From an uncultured bacterium (GTDB lineage Bacteria > Bacillota > Clostridia > Lachnospirales > Lachnospiraceae): a stretch of DNA of 64,000 nucleotides. Made by a program: the position numbers and the translations under genes. The stretch is taken from contig CANSYK010000004.1 of the NCBI GenBank assembly GCA_947651225.1, positions 1 to 64,000 on the forward strand, in the 5' to 3' direction. Under the pieces are notes generated by a model that saw only the letters and a list, made by a program, of their open reading frames with translations, made no database searches and had not been told where the DNA came from. This document shows positions 46,061 to 53,691 of this stretch, piece after piece; the stretch's first letter is position 1; every line of letters begins with the position of its first letter.

Positions 46061-46090
46061 GAAAAAGAGCCTGATTCAGCATCAGGCTCC
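46061..46090 (-). terminator. Terminator of the RiPP operon
   Basis: GAGCCTGAT (46067-46075) and ATCAGGCTC (46081-46089) form a perfect stem; on the minus strand TTTTTCC follows. It lies 15 bp after the maturase stop codon. Confidence 0.8.
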
Positions 46091-46104
46091 CACAAAAACT
46101 TCAA

Positions 46105-47355
46105 TCATTCAATTTGTAAATTTTTCATCACTTCCTCGAGCCGTCTCCCATATCCTTCTCGGAAAATCAGACACGAAGCGCAGTCCGGTGCCATAATATC
46201 CGTCTTGTCATAGCACAGGGCACTTGCCCGGCATCCTCCGGCACAAATCTTTGCATATTCACAAGCTCCGCATTCCTCTGTATGCTTTAAGAATTCCTCC
46301 ACACGGGTGTCAATCAGCTTCATGTAGGTCGAATCCGTCAGCCCCTGACGCAATCCTTCCTCGGTAATAAGAGGATATTCTTCCTGTATGTCATAAGAGG
46401 ACAAGGACATACACGGAAGCATACGCCCTTCCGCTGACAGGTACATCACCTGCCTCGCATGACCACATGCAGTCTGATTAAGGCAACTGTCCCCGCCATC
46501 ATACTTCTTTAGCGGAATCGACCATCTTACCTTCTCCCCGCCATATGAATCCTTTCCATTACATGAGAAGAACCCGCCAAGCATCAGCGACAATGGCCTT
46601 CCATCCTCAAAGTACGCCGGGATGTATTCCAGATAGGTTTCCAGTGTTTCTTCCATCGAAATCGAATAATCCCCGCCAAGCCGTTCCCACAGCTCTGTTT
46701 CCGATACCGGATTTGTTTTCAAATGCGAACAATGGTGCCTGGCAAGTGTGCGGATGCTCTGGCGCAGCAGATGTTTATTCCCTTGATGGATACAAAGTTC
46801 AGCGCCGGTCGGGAAACCCATTTCATAACATAAATCAAATGCATTAAGCACAGCTTTACCCGCACCCGGAATTCCCCTGAGCCAATCATGCCATCCTTCA
46901 TCCCCATCATAGCTCATATTAAACTCTGGCTTAATCCCCCTTTGGGAAAGTCCCTGAAGCAATGCTTCATTTACCAGAGCGCCATTGGAATAAATAGTCC
47001 GGATGTCAATATGGCGGTCAAGCAAGGCGTCTACAATCTCCCACCAGTCTTTGCGTATCAGCGGCTCCCCTCCGGTAAGTGTTACCGACATCACGCCACA
47101 TTCTTCCAACTGGCCTATGATATCCATAATTGTCTCATGGGACAATTCCCCATACTTTGCCTCCGGCGCGGACATATAACAATGCCTGCACTTATAATTA
47201 CATTTTCCTGTAATAGACCAATGGGCAGTACGGATAAAACGGTTTTGATATTGACGGTATTCCTGGTCCGGCGCCAGCCCTTCCCCATAACTGCAAGGCT
47301 CCACGATATCTCTTTCAACAGCCATACGGATAAGCTCCTTTGTCCGTTCCGGCAC
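46105..47355 (-). CDS. Radical SAM/SPASM peptide maturase (main open frame)
   Basis: 416 residues from a GTG at 47355. The radical SAM cluster is 'SITGKCNYKCRHCYM' (CxxxCxxC, Cys52/56/59), followed by 'SVTLTGGEPLIRKDWWEIVD'. The C-terminal SPASM region is Cys-rich: 'CGHARQVMYLSAEGRMLPCM', 'HTEECGACEYAKICAGGCRA' and 'DIMAPDCASCLIF'. The family modifies cysteine-rich RiPP precursors, for example by thioether or C-C bonds; the exact reaction is not readable. It is the last gene of the cluster, directly after the precursor. The GTG start has no good ribosome site; the true start is probably at 47474 in another frame (see the separate entry). Whether the short form works is unknown. Confidence 0.9.
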   Translation of the reverse strand: MPERTKELIRMAVERDIVEPCSYGEGLAPDQEYRQYQNRFIRTAHWSITGKCNYKCRHCYMSAPEAKYGELSHETIMDIIGQLEECGVMSVTLTGGEPLIRKDWWEIVDALLDRHIDIRTIYSNGALVNEALLQGLSQRGIKPEFNMSYDGDEGWHDWLRGIPGAGKAVLNAFDLCYEMGFPTGAELCIHQGNKHLLRQSIRTLARHHCSHLKTNPVSETELWERLGGDYSISMEETLETYLEYIPAYFEDGRPLSLMLGGFFSCNGKDSYGGEKVRWSIPLKKYDGGDSCLNQTACGHARQVMYLSAEGRMLPCMSLSSYDIQEEYPLITEEGLRQGLTDSTYMKLIDTRVEEFLKHTEECGACEYAKICAGGCRASALCYDKTDIMAPDCASCLIFREGYGRRLEEVMKNLQIE

Positions 47356-47474
47356 TATTTTTAAGTCACAGTCACACTTGCCGTTACAGAGGCTTAATGC
47401 GTCAAATGCCTCCCGGCTTAAAAATTCAACAGTATTCCGGGGGCGCAGGATTCCTTTAAACGATAATATCCCAT
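47356..47474 (-). pseudogene. Frameshifted N-terminus of the radical SAM maturase
   Basis: An ATG at 47474 follows AAAAAGGAG at good spacing and reads 'MGYYRLKESCAP', then runs into a stop after 18 codons. If the five-G tract at 47439-47443 (five C on the coding strand) had one more base, translation would go 'MGYYRLKESCAPRNTVEFLS' and 'REAFDALSLCNGKCDCDLK' straight into the maturase with no stop. This segment resembles the PqqD-like leader-recognition region that opens many peptide maturases. So the real gene is probably 46105-47474 with a one-base deletion. Confidence 0.7.
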
Positions 47475-47477
47475 AGC

Positions 47478-47624
47478 TTACTCCTTTTTGGCAGCTCTAA
47501 ACCAATCTTCATATTTTACCTCTTTTCTGCGCTGCCTTTTGCCTATACTGCAATGTTTGTGCGGGCAGCGCTTAATCACAAACCTGCCATTACAGAAACA
47601 TTCTTTATTATGGTTCTGGGTCAA
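47478..47624 (-). CDS. Small Cys/His-rich ORF between precursor and maturase
   Basis: 48 residues from a TTG that overlaps the precursor stop codon (TTGA), or 62 from an ATG inside the precursor. It contains 'NKECFCNGRFVIKRCPHKHC' and a basic end 'KYEDWFRAAKKE'. The stop is 3 bp before the maturase ATG, and its last codons carry the maturase ribosome site. The tight packing and the CxC and CPHKHC pattern suggest a real small protein or metal-binding peptide, but I do not recognise it and it could be an old maturase or precursor fragment. Confidence 0.4.
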   Translation of the reverse strand: MTQNHNKECFCNGRFVIKRCPHKHCSIGKRQRRKEVKYEDWFRAAKKE

Positions 47625-48013
47625 TACCCCATTCCATCCCCTAGGCCGCCTATTACACATACACAACGTTCCTTGCCATTTTTGTATTCTCCGCCGCCGC
47701 CAAATACACAGGCGCAGGTTTTATTATTTGTCCCAAAGTCATCGTTGATGCCTCCTTCCCCACCGCCGCCAATTGCGCAGAAACATAGGTTCGCATCTGC
47801 CATTGAACCACCGCCTGTCACAGCTTCTAATTCGTCATCTGCGAGCTCTCCCTTGCTTGCCGCTGGTTGAAAATCCGCCTCGGTAAGTTCTAAACCGTAT
47901 TCTGCCGCTGCCTTAATAAAATCTTGCGGCGTACTGTCAGGAGCCTTGTCCAGTTCTTCGATTTTTGCTTTTAGCTCCAGATTTTGTTCAATCTTCTCTA
48001 AAATATCTTTCAT
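47621..48013 (-). CDS. Nif11-like leader RiPP precursor with three CxC-glycine repeats
   Basis: 130 residues, GAAAGGAAAAGACA before the ATG. Residues 1-68 form a Nif11/NHLP-type leader: helical 'MKDILEKIEQNLELKAKIEE', 'PQDFIKAAAEYGLELTEADF', and the cleavage region 'ELADDELEAVTGG'. The C39 peptidase of the upstream exporter would cut after the Gly-Gly. The core (69-130) has three repeats, 'CFCAIGGGGEGG', 'CACVFGGGGEY' and 'CVCVIGGLGDG', with Cys at 77/79, 100/102 and 117/119. It is the likely substrate of the radical SAM maturase. The mature product may be one peptide or several repeat units. Confidence 0.85.
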   Translation of the reverse strand: MKDILEKIEQNLELKAKIEELDKAPDSTPQDFIKAAAEYGLELTEADFQPAASKGELADDELEAVTGGGSMADANLCFCAIGGGGEGGINDDFGTNNKTCACVFGGGGEYKNGKERCVCVIGGLGDGMGY

Positions 48014-48162
48014 TGTCTTTTCCTTTCTTTTAAATCCATTTACAGCCGATACTTCTTTAAAGATTATGCCGTCTTTCCAATTCCATCTGACCCCTTACAA
48101 AATCGGCCATTCGCTCATTCCTCCTCCTTGTCCTAACACAAATATCAAACACTTAGGAGCTG

Positions 48163-48431
48163 TTAAATAAGGTCACTTATGGAAACATAGTGGGCACCAT
48201 CCCCAACGCCGGATATCACACAGGCACATCTGCAGTCGCCATTCGTGTATTCTCCACCTCCTTCAACCATGCACCCACATGGCTCTCCTCCTGCCACGGC
48301 ATCCAGTTCATCGTCCGTAAGCTCTCCCTGCTCAATTGCGGGTTTAAAGCCTTCTTCCTTAATCTCTATCCCGTATTCCGCAGCTACTTGGATATAATCC
48401 TTTGGGGCGCTTTCTAAATTTACTTCTTCAT
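48163..48431 (-). pseudogene. Second cysteine-rich RiPP precursor, N-terminally decayed
   Basis: A minus-strand frame reads 'EEVNLESAPKDYIQVAAEYG', then 'QGELTDDELDAVAGG', then the core 'EPCGCMVEGGGEYTNGDCRC' and 'ACVISGVGDGAHYVSISDLI'. The core aligns with repeats two and three of the intact precursor (CxC, GGGEY.NG, CxCVI.G.GDG). A ribosome site and ATG stand at 48431, but that ATG is in another frame and stops after three codons. About 20 leader residues are missing compared with the first copy. The frame has no normal start codon, so it is probably a decayed duplicate. Confidence 0.7.
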
Positions 48432-48472
48432 GTCTTTCTCTCCTTTCTTTTTCTGCCTGATTGTTCTTATTT

Positions 48473-48512
48473 TATATAGTAAACGCATTTGTTTTTGCGT
48501 TGACTTCGTATA
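48473..48512. repeat. Palindrome, TATAGT-AACGCAT family
   Basis: TATAGTAAACGCATTTG, then TTTTTGCGTTGACTTCGTAT, has a stem AACGCA / TGCGTT with outer imperfect pairing. It resembles the palindrome at 36191-36230 and lies just after the ECF sigma stop codon, where it may end that transcript. Confidence 0.45.
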
Positions 48513-48520
48513 GCAGCCTT

Positions 48521-49024
48521 TTAATCCTGTTCCAGCCATTTTCTCATCCTGCCAAGCGTCTTCTTATGTATCACACGGGTGTTACTGTATGACATTCCCA
48601 TTATCACTGCGATTTCTTTCAGGCTCTTATTTTTGTAATAGTGCAAAAGAACCAGGTCACGCTCTCGCTCTTCCAGGTTTTCCAGTGCATTTGCAAGCGC
48701 ATCCAAAGACTCTTCCCTCAAAATTCTCTCCAGATTTCTGTCCTGTTCCGGCAGCTGTGGCAATTCCCCACATAACTTCATGGGTGATTCCCGTCCCCTT
48801 TTCCTGTAATAGTCGATGACCACATTATGGGTAATTGCATAAATCCAGGTAGAGTGCGCCGCTTTTTCCTCGGAAAAACTATCAATATTCTGGCATACCT
48901 TCAAAAACACCTGCGATACCATATCCTCCACATCCTGAGGAGTTTCCACCCGGCTTCGTATGTAAGTTTCCACCTTACCTGAAAAGCACTGATAAAGTTC
49001 CTGGAGCAATTCATTATTCTTCAT
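48521..49024 (-). CDS. ECF-type sigma factor in the RiPP cluster
   Basis: 167 residues from the ATG at 49024 after GGAGG; the longer frame to 49084 overlaps the upstream gene. Region 2 is 'TPQDVEDMVSQVFLKVCQNI' and 'STWIYAITHNVVIDYYRKRG'. Region 4 is 'LVLLHYYKNKSLKEIAVIMG' and 'MSYSNTRVIHKKTLGRMRKW'. Its start overlaps the leader-like small gene by 11 bp. A sigma factor inside an NHLP cluster probably controls precursor expression, which would explain the separate precursor unit downstream. Confidence 0.88.
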   Translation of the reverse strand: MKNNELLQELYQCFSGKVETYIRSRVETPQDVEDMVSQVFLKVCQNIDSFSEEKAAHSTWIYAITHNVVIDYYRKRGRESPMKLCGELPQLPEQDRNLERILREESLDALANALENLEERERDLVLLHYYKNKSLKEIAVIMGMSYSNTRVIHKKTLGRMRKWLEQD

Positions 49025-49214
49025 GCCATTCCTCCATAAGCTTACATTCCTGTCCTCCCCTATGCCACACCTCACCGGCGGCATTAACCAGTGAGAGGTT
49101 TTCCTCTGTCAGCTCTTCCCCATACTTGCCTTCTAGTTCCTGCAGCATCTCCTCTATTCTGTGGTTTTTCTGGAAACGCTGATAATCTAATAAAAATATG
49201 AGTTTTTCTTCCAT
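49014..49214 (-). CDS. Small leader-like protein overlapping the ECF sigma gene
   Basis: 66 residues: 'MEEKLIFLLDYQRFQKNHRI', 'EEMLQELEGKYGEELTEENL' and 'SLVNAAGEVWHRGG'. The segment 'LTEENLSLVNAAG' is like the LSDDELE.V.GG end of RiPP leaders, followed by only about 18 residues. It overlaps the sigma gene by 11 bp, so they are translationally coupled. It may be a sigma-partner peptide, an anti-sigma-like protein, or a RiPP-like peptide; the short tail lacks Cys repeats (only one Cys). I cannot assign a function. Confidence 0.7.
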   Translation of the reverse strand: MEEKLIFLLDYQRFQKNHRIEEMLQELEGKYGEELTEENLSLVNAAGEVWHRGGQECKLMEEWHEE

Positions 49215-49307
49215 CTGTATCCCCCGCCTTTCCCGGACCTCCCACTGCCTAATCTATTTATTGATACGCTTCACTTCGGACGAGCGCCAAGATTTTTTAA
49301 AAAATTT

Positions 49308-51485
49308 TTACTCCGCCTGTTGTCTCGCCACAAGCTGTGCAAAATAGCCGTTTAACTCTAATAATTCTGTATATTTCCCATCTTCAATAATTTTTCCGTC
49401 CTGCAATACAATAATCCGGTCACACTGCCGTATCGTTGAAAGCCTGTGTGCAATTACAATCCTCGTACATTTTAAGTTATCCAGAGCCTCCGAAACCTGC
49501 TTTTGCGTCAGATTATCAAGCGCACTTGTCGCTTCATCAAACATCAGGATTTTCGGCTTAGGCGCTACCGCACGCGCAACCAACAGTCGCTGACGCTGTC
49601 CGCCTGAAATACCTCCTCCGCCTTCCGAAATTACCGTGTGCATTCCCATTGGCATACGCCGGATGTCTGCGGCAATGCCAGACATTTCCGCCGCCTCCCA
49701 TGCATCATCCAAAGTCAGCCACGGTGCAGAAATCACAATATTTGAGAAAATATCACCAGAAAAAAGCTTGCCATCCTGTAACACCACGCCAATCCTGCGG
49801 CGCAGGGATTTTAAGTCAATCTTAGCCAAATCCTTCCCGTCGTAGTAAACCGCTCCTTTCTTCGGCATTTCAAATCCTAACAACAGGCGCATAAGCGTAG
49901 ATTTTCCGCATCCTGTCGCCCCCACAATTGCCACATACTCCCCCGGCTTTACCTTCAATGACAAATTGTCAATGACATACGGCATGGAATCGTTATACCG
50001 GAATAAAACATTGTTTAGCTCTATGCCGCCGGAAAGCCGTGTCACTACCTGCTTGTCCCCGGATACCTCCGGCGCCTCGTCAAGCACAGGGCGCAGCATT
50101 TCCATCACAGGCTTAATCTGCGCCACTGTCAATGCTGCCGAAGAAAGTGCCTGAAATGCCCCGCTTACCATTCCGTATGCTGTCTGGAACGCATAATAAT
50201 CCGCTGTACTTACACCACTTTTGATTGCCGCCCAGTACATGGCTATCGTGCCAATAGAAGAGATGGCAAGGGTAATTACACTGGTCAATTTCAAAAATAA
50301 TGGGGGATTCCAATTCATGGCCGCTTCCTTCGCATAAATTCCCGCCCATTTGGAAAATGCACGTTTCTCCGCCCCGGAAAGCCGGATTTTCTGCACACCC
50401 GCAATCAGGCCATAACTAACGCCTTTTTCCTTTGCCTGAAACTCCATCTGCTTTCTCAGCACTTTAATCTGCACAAATGAGGATACAACAGATATAAAAA
50501 GGGTAAGCACCATAACCACAACCGCCGGAATACACAATGCCGGGGCATAACGAAAAATCTGCGTAATATATACAAGGGAAAATACAGAAGTCAGCCCTGT
50601 AGAAAGCACTGCGTCCGCAGTAAGCGTACAGAGTACATCCGCTTTCTGTATCCGGCTTGCCAGTTCTCCTGCATTGTAACCCTTAAAAAATGACGCCGGC
50701 AGCGACAGTATGCGCATCATCACTGCCGACTGTACAGACATACCCATTTTTGCCTTTATCCTTGCCATACATAACGCCTTTACCGCCCCTAAGAGTACCA
50801 ACGCCCCAAGCACACATATCATAAACCATGCCATCGCATACAAAAGCCTGATACTGCCTGAAGGAATGACAAGAGAAAATATTATGTAATTCAATTTCGC
50901 CGGAAGAAGCCCCACAAGAGTCACAACAAACACTGCGGCTGCAACAAATGCCACATCCCATGCAGATAAGGTATTCAGGGCATATTTGAAAAAATCCCCA
51001 TAACTTACCTTGCAAAGCGGCAAAGGCTTATAAAAACAAATCGCCTCTTCCTCAAAATATTCTTCGTTCCTGTGATTCACCCGTATCCATTTGCCTGTGT
51101 CCACATCCAAAAAGCGATAACCGAATGCCGTCGGAATCAGGGCTGCAATGCGTTTCGTATCCCGCCACACGGCAAGAAATGGTCCTGTGGCATCTTTGTA
51201 CCATCCCTTTTCCAGCTTGACTGTACGCCGCATAATGCCCGTGGGACGCAGCAGATACTCAAGCTGTTCATTCATTCCCTGCAAATATTCCGGAAATTCA
51301 CGGATTTTAACATGGTAGAATTTCAAGATTTCATCCATGGCGTTCTGGGCTTGCTGCCTGTCATTTTCTAATGCCGCCGTCACCTTTTCTCCCATGACCG
51401 CCCCAGCCATCTTCACAAATGCTTCCTGGAACGCATCATCGTCATATTCCATCCGCTGCTTTATCTGGCCTTCAAACCATCCCAT
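49308..51485 (-). CDS. NHLP-type bacteriocin exporter, permease/ATPase subunit without peptidase
   Basis: 725 residues. The first 150 form a cytoplasmic domain ('LEYLLRPTGIMRRTVKLEKG', 'RIAALIPTAFGYRFLDVDTG') typical of the second ABC subunit of NHLP systems. Then come six membrane helices, and an ATPase with Walker A 'GATGCGKSTLMRLLLGF', signature 'ISGGQRQRLLVARAVAPKPK' and Walker B 'ILMFDEATSALD'. It lacks a C39 domain. It follows the peptidase subunit by 14 bp and probably pairs with it as one exporter. Confidence 0.93.
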   Translation of the reverse strand: MGWFEGQIKQRMEYDDDAFQEAFVKMAGAVMGEKVTAALENDRQQAQNAMDEILKFYHVKIREFPEYLQGMNEQLEYLLRPTGIMRRTVKLEKGWYKDATGPFLAVWRDTKRIAALIPTAFGYRFLDVDTGKWIRVNHRNEEYFEEEAICFYKPLPLCKVSYGDFFKYALNTLSAWDVAFVAAAVFVVTLVGLLPAKLNYIIFSLVIPSGSIRLLYAMAWFMICVLGALVLLGAVKALCMARIKAKMGMSVQSAVMMRILSLPASFFKGYNAGELASRIQKADVLCTLTADAVLSTGLTSVFSLVYITQIFRYAPALCIPAVVVMVLTLFISVVSSFVQIKVLRKQMEFQAKEKGVSYGLIAGVQKIRLSGAEKRAFSKWAGIYAKEAAMNWNPPLFLKLTSVITLAISSIGTIAMYWAAIKSGVSTADYYAFQTAYGMVSGAFQALSSAALTVAQIKPVMEMLRPVLDEAPEVSGDKQVVTRLSGGIELNNVLFRYNDSMPYVIDNLSLKVKPGEYVAIVGATGCGKSTLMRLLLGFEMPKKGAVYYDGKDLAKIDLKSLRRRIGVVLQDGKLFSGDIFSNIVISAPWLTLDDAWEAAEMSGIAADIRRMPMGMHTVISEGGGGISGGQRQRLLVARAVAPKPKILMFDEATSALDNLTQKQVSEALDNLKCTRIVIAHRLSTIRQCDRIIVLQDGKIIEDGKYTELLELNGYFAQLVARQQAE

Positions 51486-51499
51486 AGCTGCTCTGCCTC

Positions 51500-53680
51500 C
51501 TATTCACTGCTGACAAGCTTTGTATAAAGTCCCCCTGCAGCATATAATTGCTCATGTGTGCCGCGTTCTACAACTCTTCCATTGTCCATGACAATAATCT
51601 CGTCGCAATCCCGTATTGTAGAAAGTCTGTGCGCAACGACAATACATGTTATCCCCCGGTTCTTAATCGATTTGACGACCTCATATTCCGTCTTTGCGTC
51701 AAGTGCACTGGTCGCCTCATCCAATATGATAATGGTAGGATCCTGCGCCAGCACCCTCGCAATCTCCATACGCTGTCTCTGACCTCCGGAAAAATCCTTA
51801 CCGCCTTCAATAATTTTGTACTGGTATCCTCCGTCGCGCTGCATGATATCTTCGTGAAGCTGCGCATCCCTTGCCGCCAGAATCATTTCAAAATCCTCAA
51901 TGGAATGGTCCCACATCTTAATATTGTTCGCAATGGTATCCTCAAAAAGAATAATATCCTGGTCAACAACAGCAAGCGAACCTGAAAAAATATATGGCTC
52001 AACCGAATCAAAAGGCTTCCCATCAAATAATATTTCACCCTCCCATGGCTGATAGAGGCCGGAAACCAGCTTTGACAGTGTAGATTTTCCACAACCGGAG
52101 GCGCCCACAAAGGCAACCCGGCTGCCCTGTTCAAGCGTAAGGTTAAAATCCTTGATTAACGGCGGCGCAAACCTTGAGTAACCAAACGTAACGTTCTTCA
52201 TCTCAATTTTTCCCGAAAGCTTCGCATAATTGACGCTTTCCGTATCCGTATTACCGTAGGTATAACGTACATCCTGCGGATATTCCATCACATCTTCTAC
52301 CCGCTCCATCTGCGTACGCATTTCCTGCAAGCTCTGGCCTGCCTGTATCAACTTCATCGCAGGAGTGGTAAAAGAATTCAGAAATCCCTGGAACGCCAAA
52401 ATCATACCCTCCGTAAACTTCCCACCTATTACCAGATAAACACCAAGCAGCGTTACAGCCGTATTCGTCACTACGCTAACAAGCTGTGGAACCAGACCGA
52501 GATAGGCATCTAGCTTTGTATACCGCTTCTGCCCTGCAAAAGCGCCTGCCTGGTAACCCGCCCACTTTTCAAAATATCCGTTTTCCGCGCCGCTGGCCTT
52601 AATGGACTCAACCATCTCAATACCGGATACTGTCATCCCTGAAAGCTTGCCGGAATCCTTTAGCTGCACCCTTGTAATATCAATACGCCTTTTTGATATA
52701 AAATGCGACATTGCCAGATTAATAAATACAGACAACACACCAATAACAGTAAGCGCCGGGCTGTAGCTAAGCATTGCCGTAAGGTACACCACCATCATGG
52801 CCGCATCAAGCACCAGTGGGGCAAACGTATCTATCAGTGTCTTTGCAACCGCTGCATTGTCCTCCTGCCTCTGCTGGATATCTCCCGCCATGCGCTGTGA
52901 AAAAAACTCCATCGGCATATGCAGCACATGCCACAGAAAAGAACTGCTTCCTGTCACAGCAAGCTTTCCGCCAATGCGCAGGGAATATACCGCGCGCATC
53001 CACTCCACTACAATCTGCAAAGCCACAATACCACACATGGCAAGAAAGAATCCTCTGCACCAGTCCAGATTAACCCCTGTCAGCAAACGGTCCAGGAAAA
53101 TCCTGGAAAAAATCGGATTAATTATCCCAATCACCGACACTACCAGAGATGTCAGCACAACAAATATAACTGCCACTTTTGTCCCCTGCAATTTCTTCTT
53201 TGCAAATGACAGCATACTTTTGGGTTTTCCCTCCGGCTCAAAAGTCTCCTCTGGCTCAAACAGCAGGCAAACCCCTGTAAAAGATTCGTCAAAAGTTTCC
53301 ATGGTCACACTGTATGTTCCCTTTGCCGGATCATTCAATATAGCCTTGCCTTTCTTAAACCCATTTAACACGACAAAATGATTGAAATTCCAATGAATGA
53401 TACATGGAAATGTTCCCTGCTGCCGCAGCGTTTCCGGTTCATACCGATATCCCTTTGCATTCAGTCCATAACCTCGTGCCGCACGCAGTATATTCTTTGC
53501 ACTGGAGCCGTCCCTTGATACACCGCAGTCTGCACGTACCCGCTCTAACGGAAGCCATTTTCCATAATAGGCAAGTATCATCGCAAGAGAAGCCGCCCCA
53601 CATTCTAACGCCTCCATCTGCATCACCACCGGAACCTTTGCACAGCTATTCTTCACCGGCTGCCTCTGTACTCTTCCCAT
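51500..53680 (-). CDS. NHLP-type bacteriocin exporter with C39 peptidase domain
   Basis: 726 residues from the ATG at 53680 after TTGAGGTGG; an ATG seven codons earlier overlaps the adaptor gene. The N-terminal C39 peptidase has catalytic Cys in 'QMEALECGAASLAMILAYYG', His in 'IIHWNFNHFVVLNGFKKGKA' and Asp in 'ILNDPAKGTYSVTMETFDES'. Six membrane helices follow, then an ATPase with 'GASGCGKSTLSKLVSGL', 'FSGGQRQRMEIARVLAQDP' and 'IIILDEATSALD'. It cuts leaders after Gly-Gly and exports the core. It forms the export module with the adaptor and the second subunit. Confidence 0.95.
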   Translation of the reverse strand: MGRVQRQPVKNSCAKVPVVMQMEALECGAASLAMILAYYGKWLPLERVRADCGVSRDGSSAKNILRAARGYGLNAKGYRYEPETLRQQGTFPCIIHWNFNHFVVLNGFKKGKAILNDPAKGTYSVTMETFDESFTGVCLLFEPEETFEPEGKPKSMLSFAKKKLQGTKVAVIFVVLTSLVVSVIGIINPIFSRIFLDRLLTGVNLDWCRGFFLAMCGIVALQIVVEWMRAVYSLRIGGKLAVTGSSSFLWHVLHMPMEFFSQRMAGDIQQRQEDNAAVAKTLIDTFAPLVLDAAMMVVYLTAMLSYSPALTVIGVLSVFINLAMSHFISKRRIDITRVQLKDSGKLSGMTVSGIEMVESIKASGAENGYFEKWAGYQAGAFAGQKRYTKLDAYLGLVPQLVSVVTNTAVTLLGVYLVIGGKFTEGMILAFQGFLNSFTTPAMKLIQAGQSLQEMRTQMERVEDVMEYPQDVRYTYGNTDTESVNYAKLSGKIEMKNVTFGYSRFAPPLIKDFNLTLEQGSRVAFVGASGCGKSTLSKLVSGLYQPWEGEILFDGKPFDSVEPYIFSGSLAVVDQDIILFEDTIANNIKMWDHSIEDFEMILAARDAQLHEDIMQRDGGYQYKIIEGGKDFSGGQRQRMEIARVLAQDPTIIILDEATSALDAKTEYEVVKSIKNRGITCIVVAHRLSTIRDCDEIIVMDNGRVVERGTHEQLYAAGGLYTKLVSSE

Positions 53681-53691
53681 ATGCCACCACC

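Noticed and set aside
47478-47666. Longer 62-codon version of the Cys/His ORF beginning inside the precursor
   Set aside because: Its first 14 codons are an out-of-frame reading of the precursor core; the TTG at the precursor stop is the more reasonable start, if the ORF is real at all.
48014-48162. Seven-codon ORF (MSEWPIL) after a strong AAGGAGGAGGA between the two precursors
   Set aside because: The ribosome-like site is real but the ORF is tiny and has no similarity to the leaders; it may be another scrap of a precursor.
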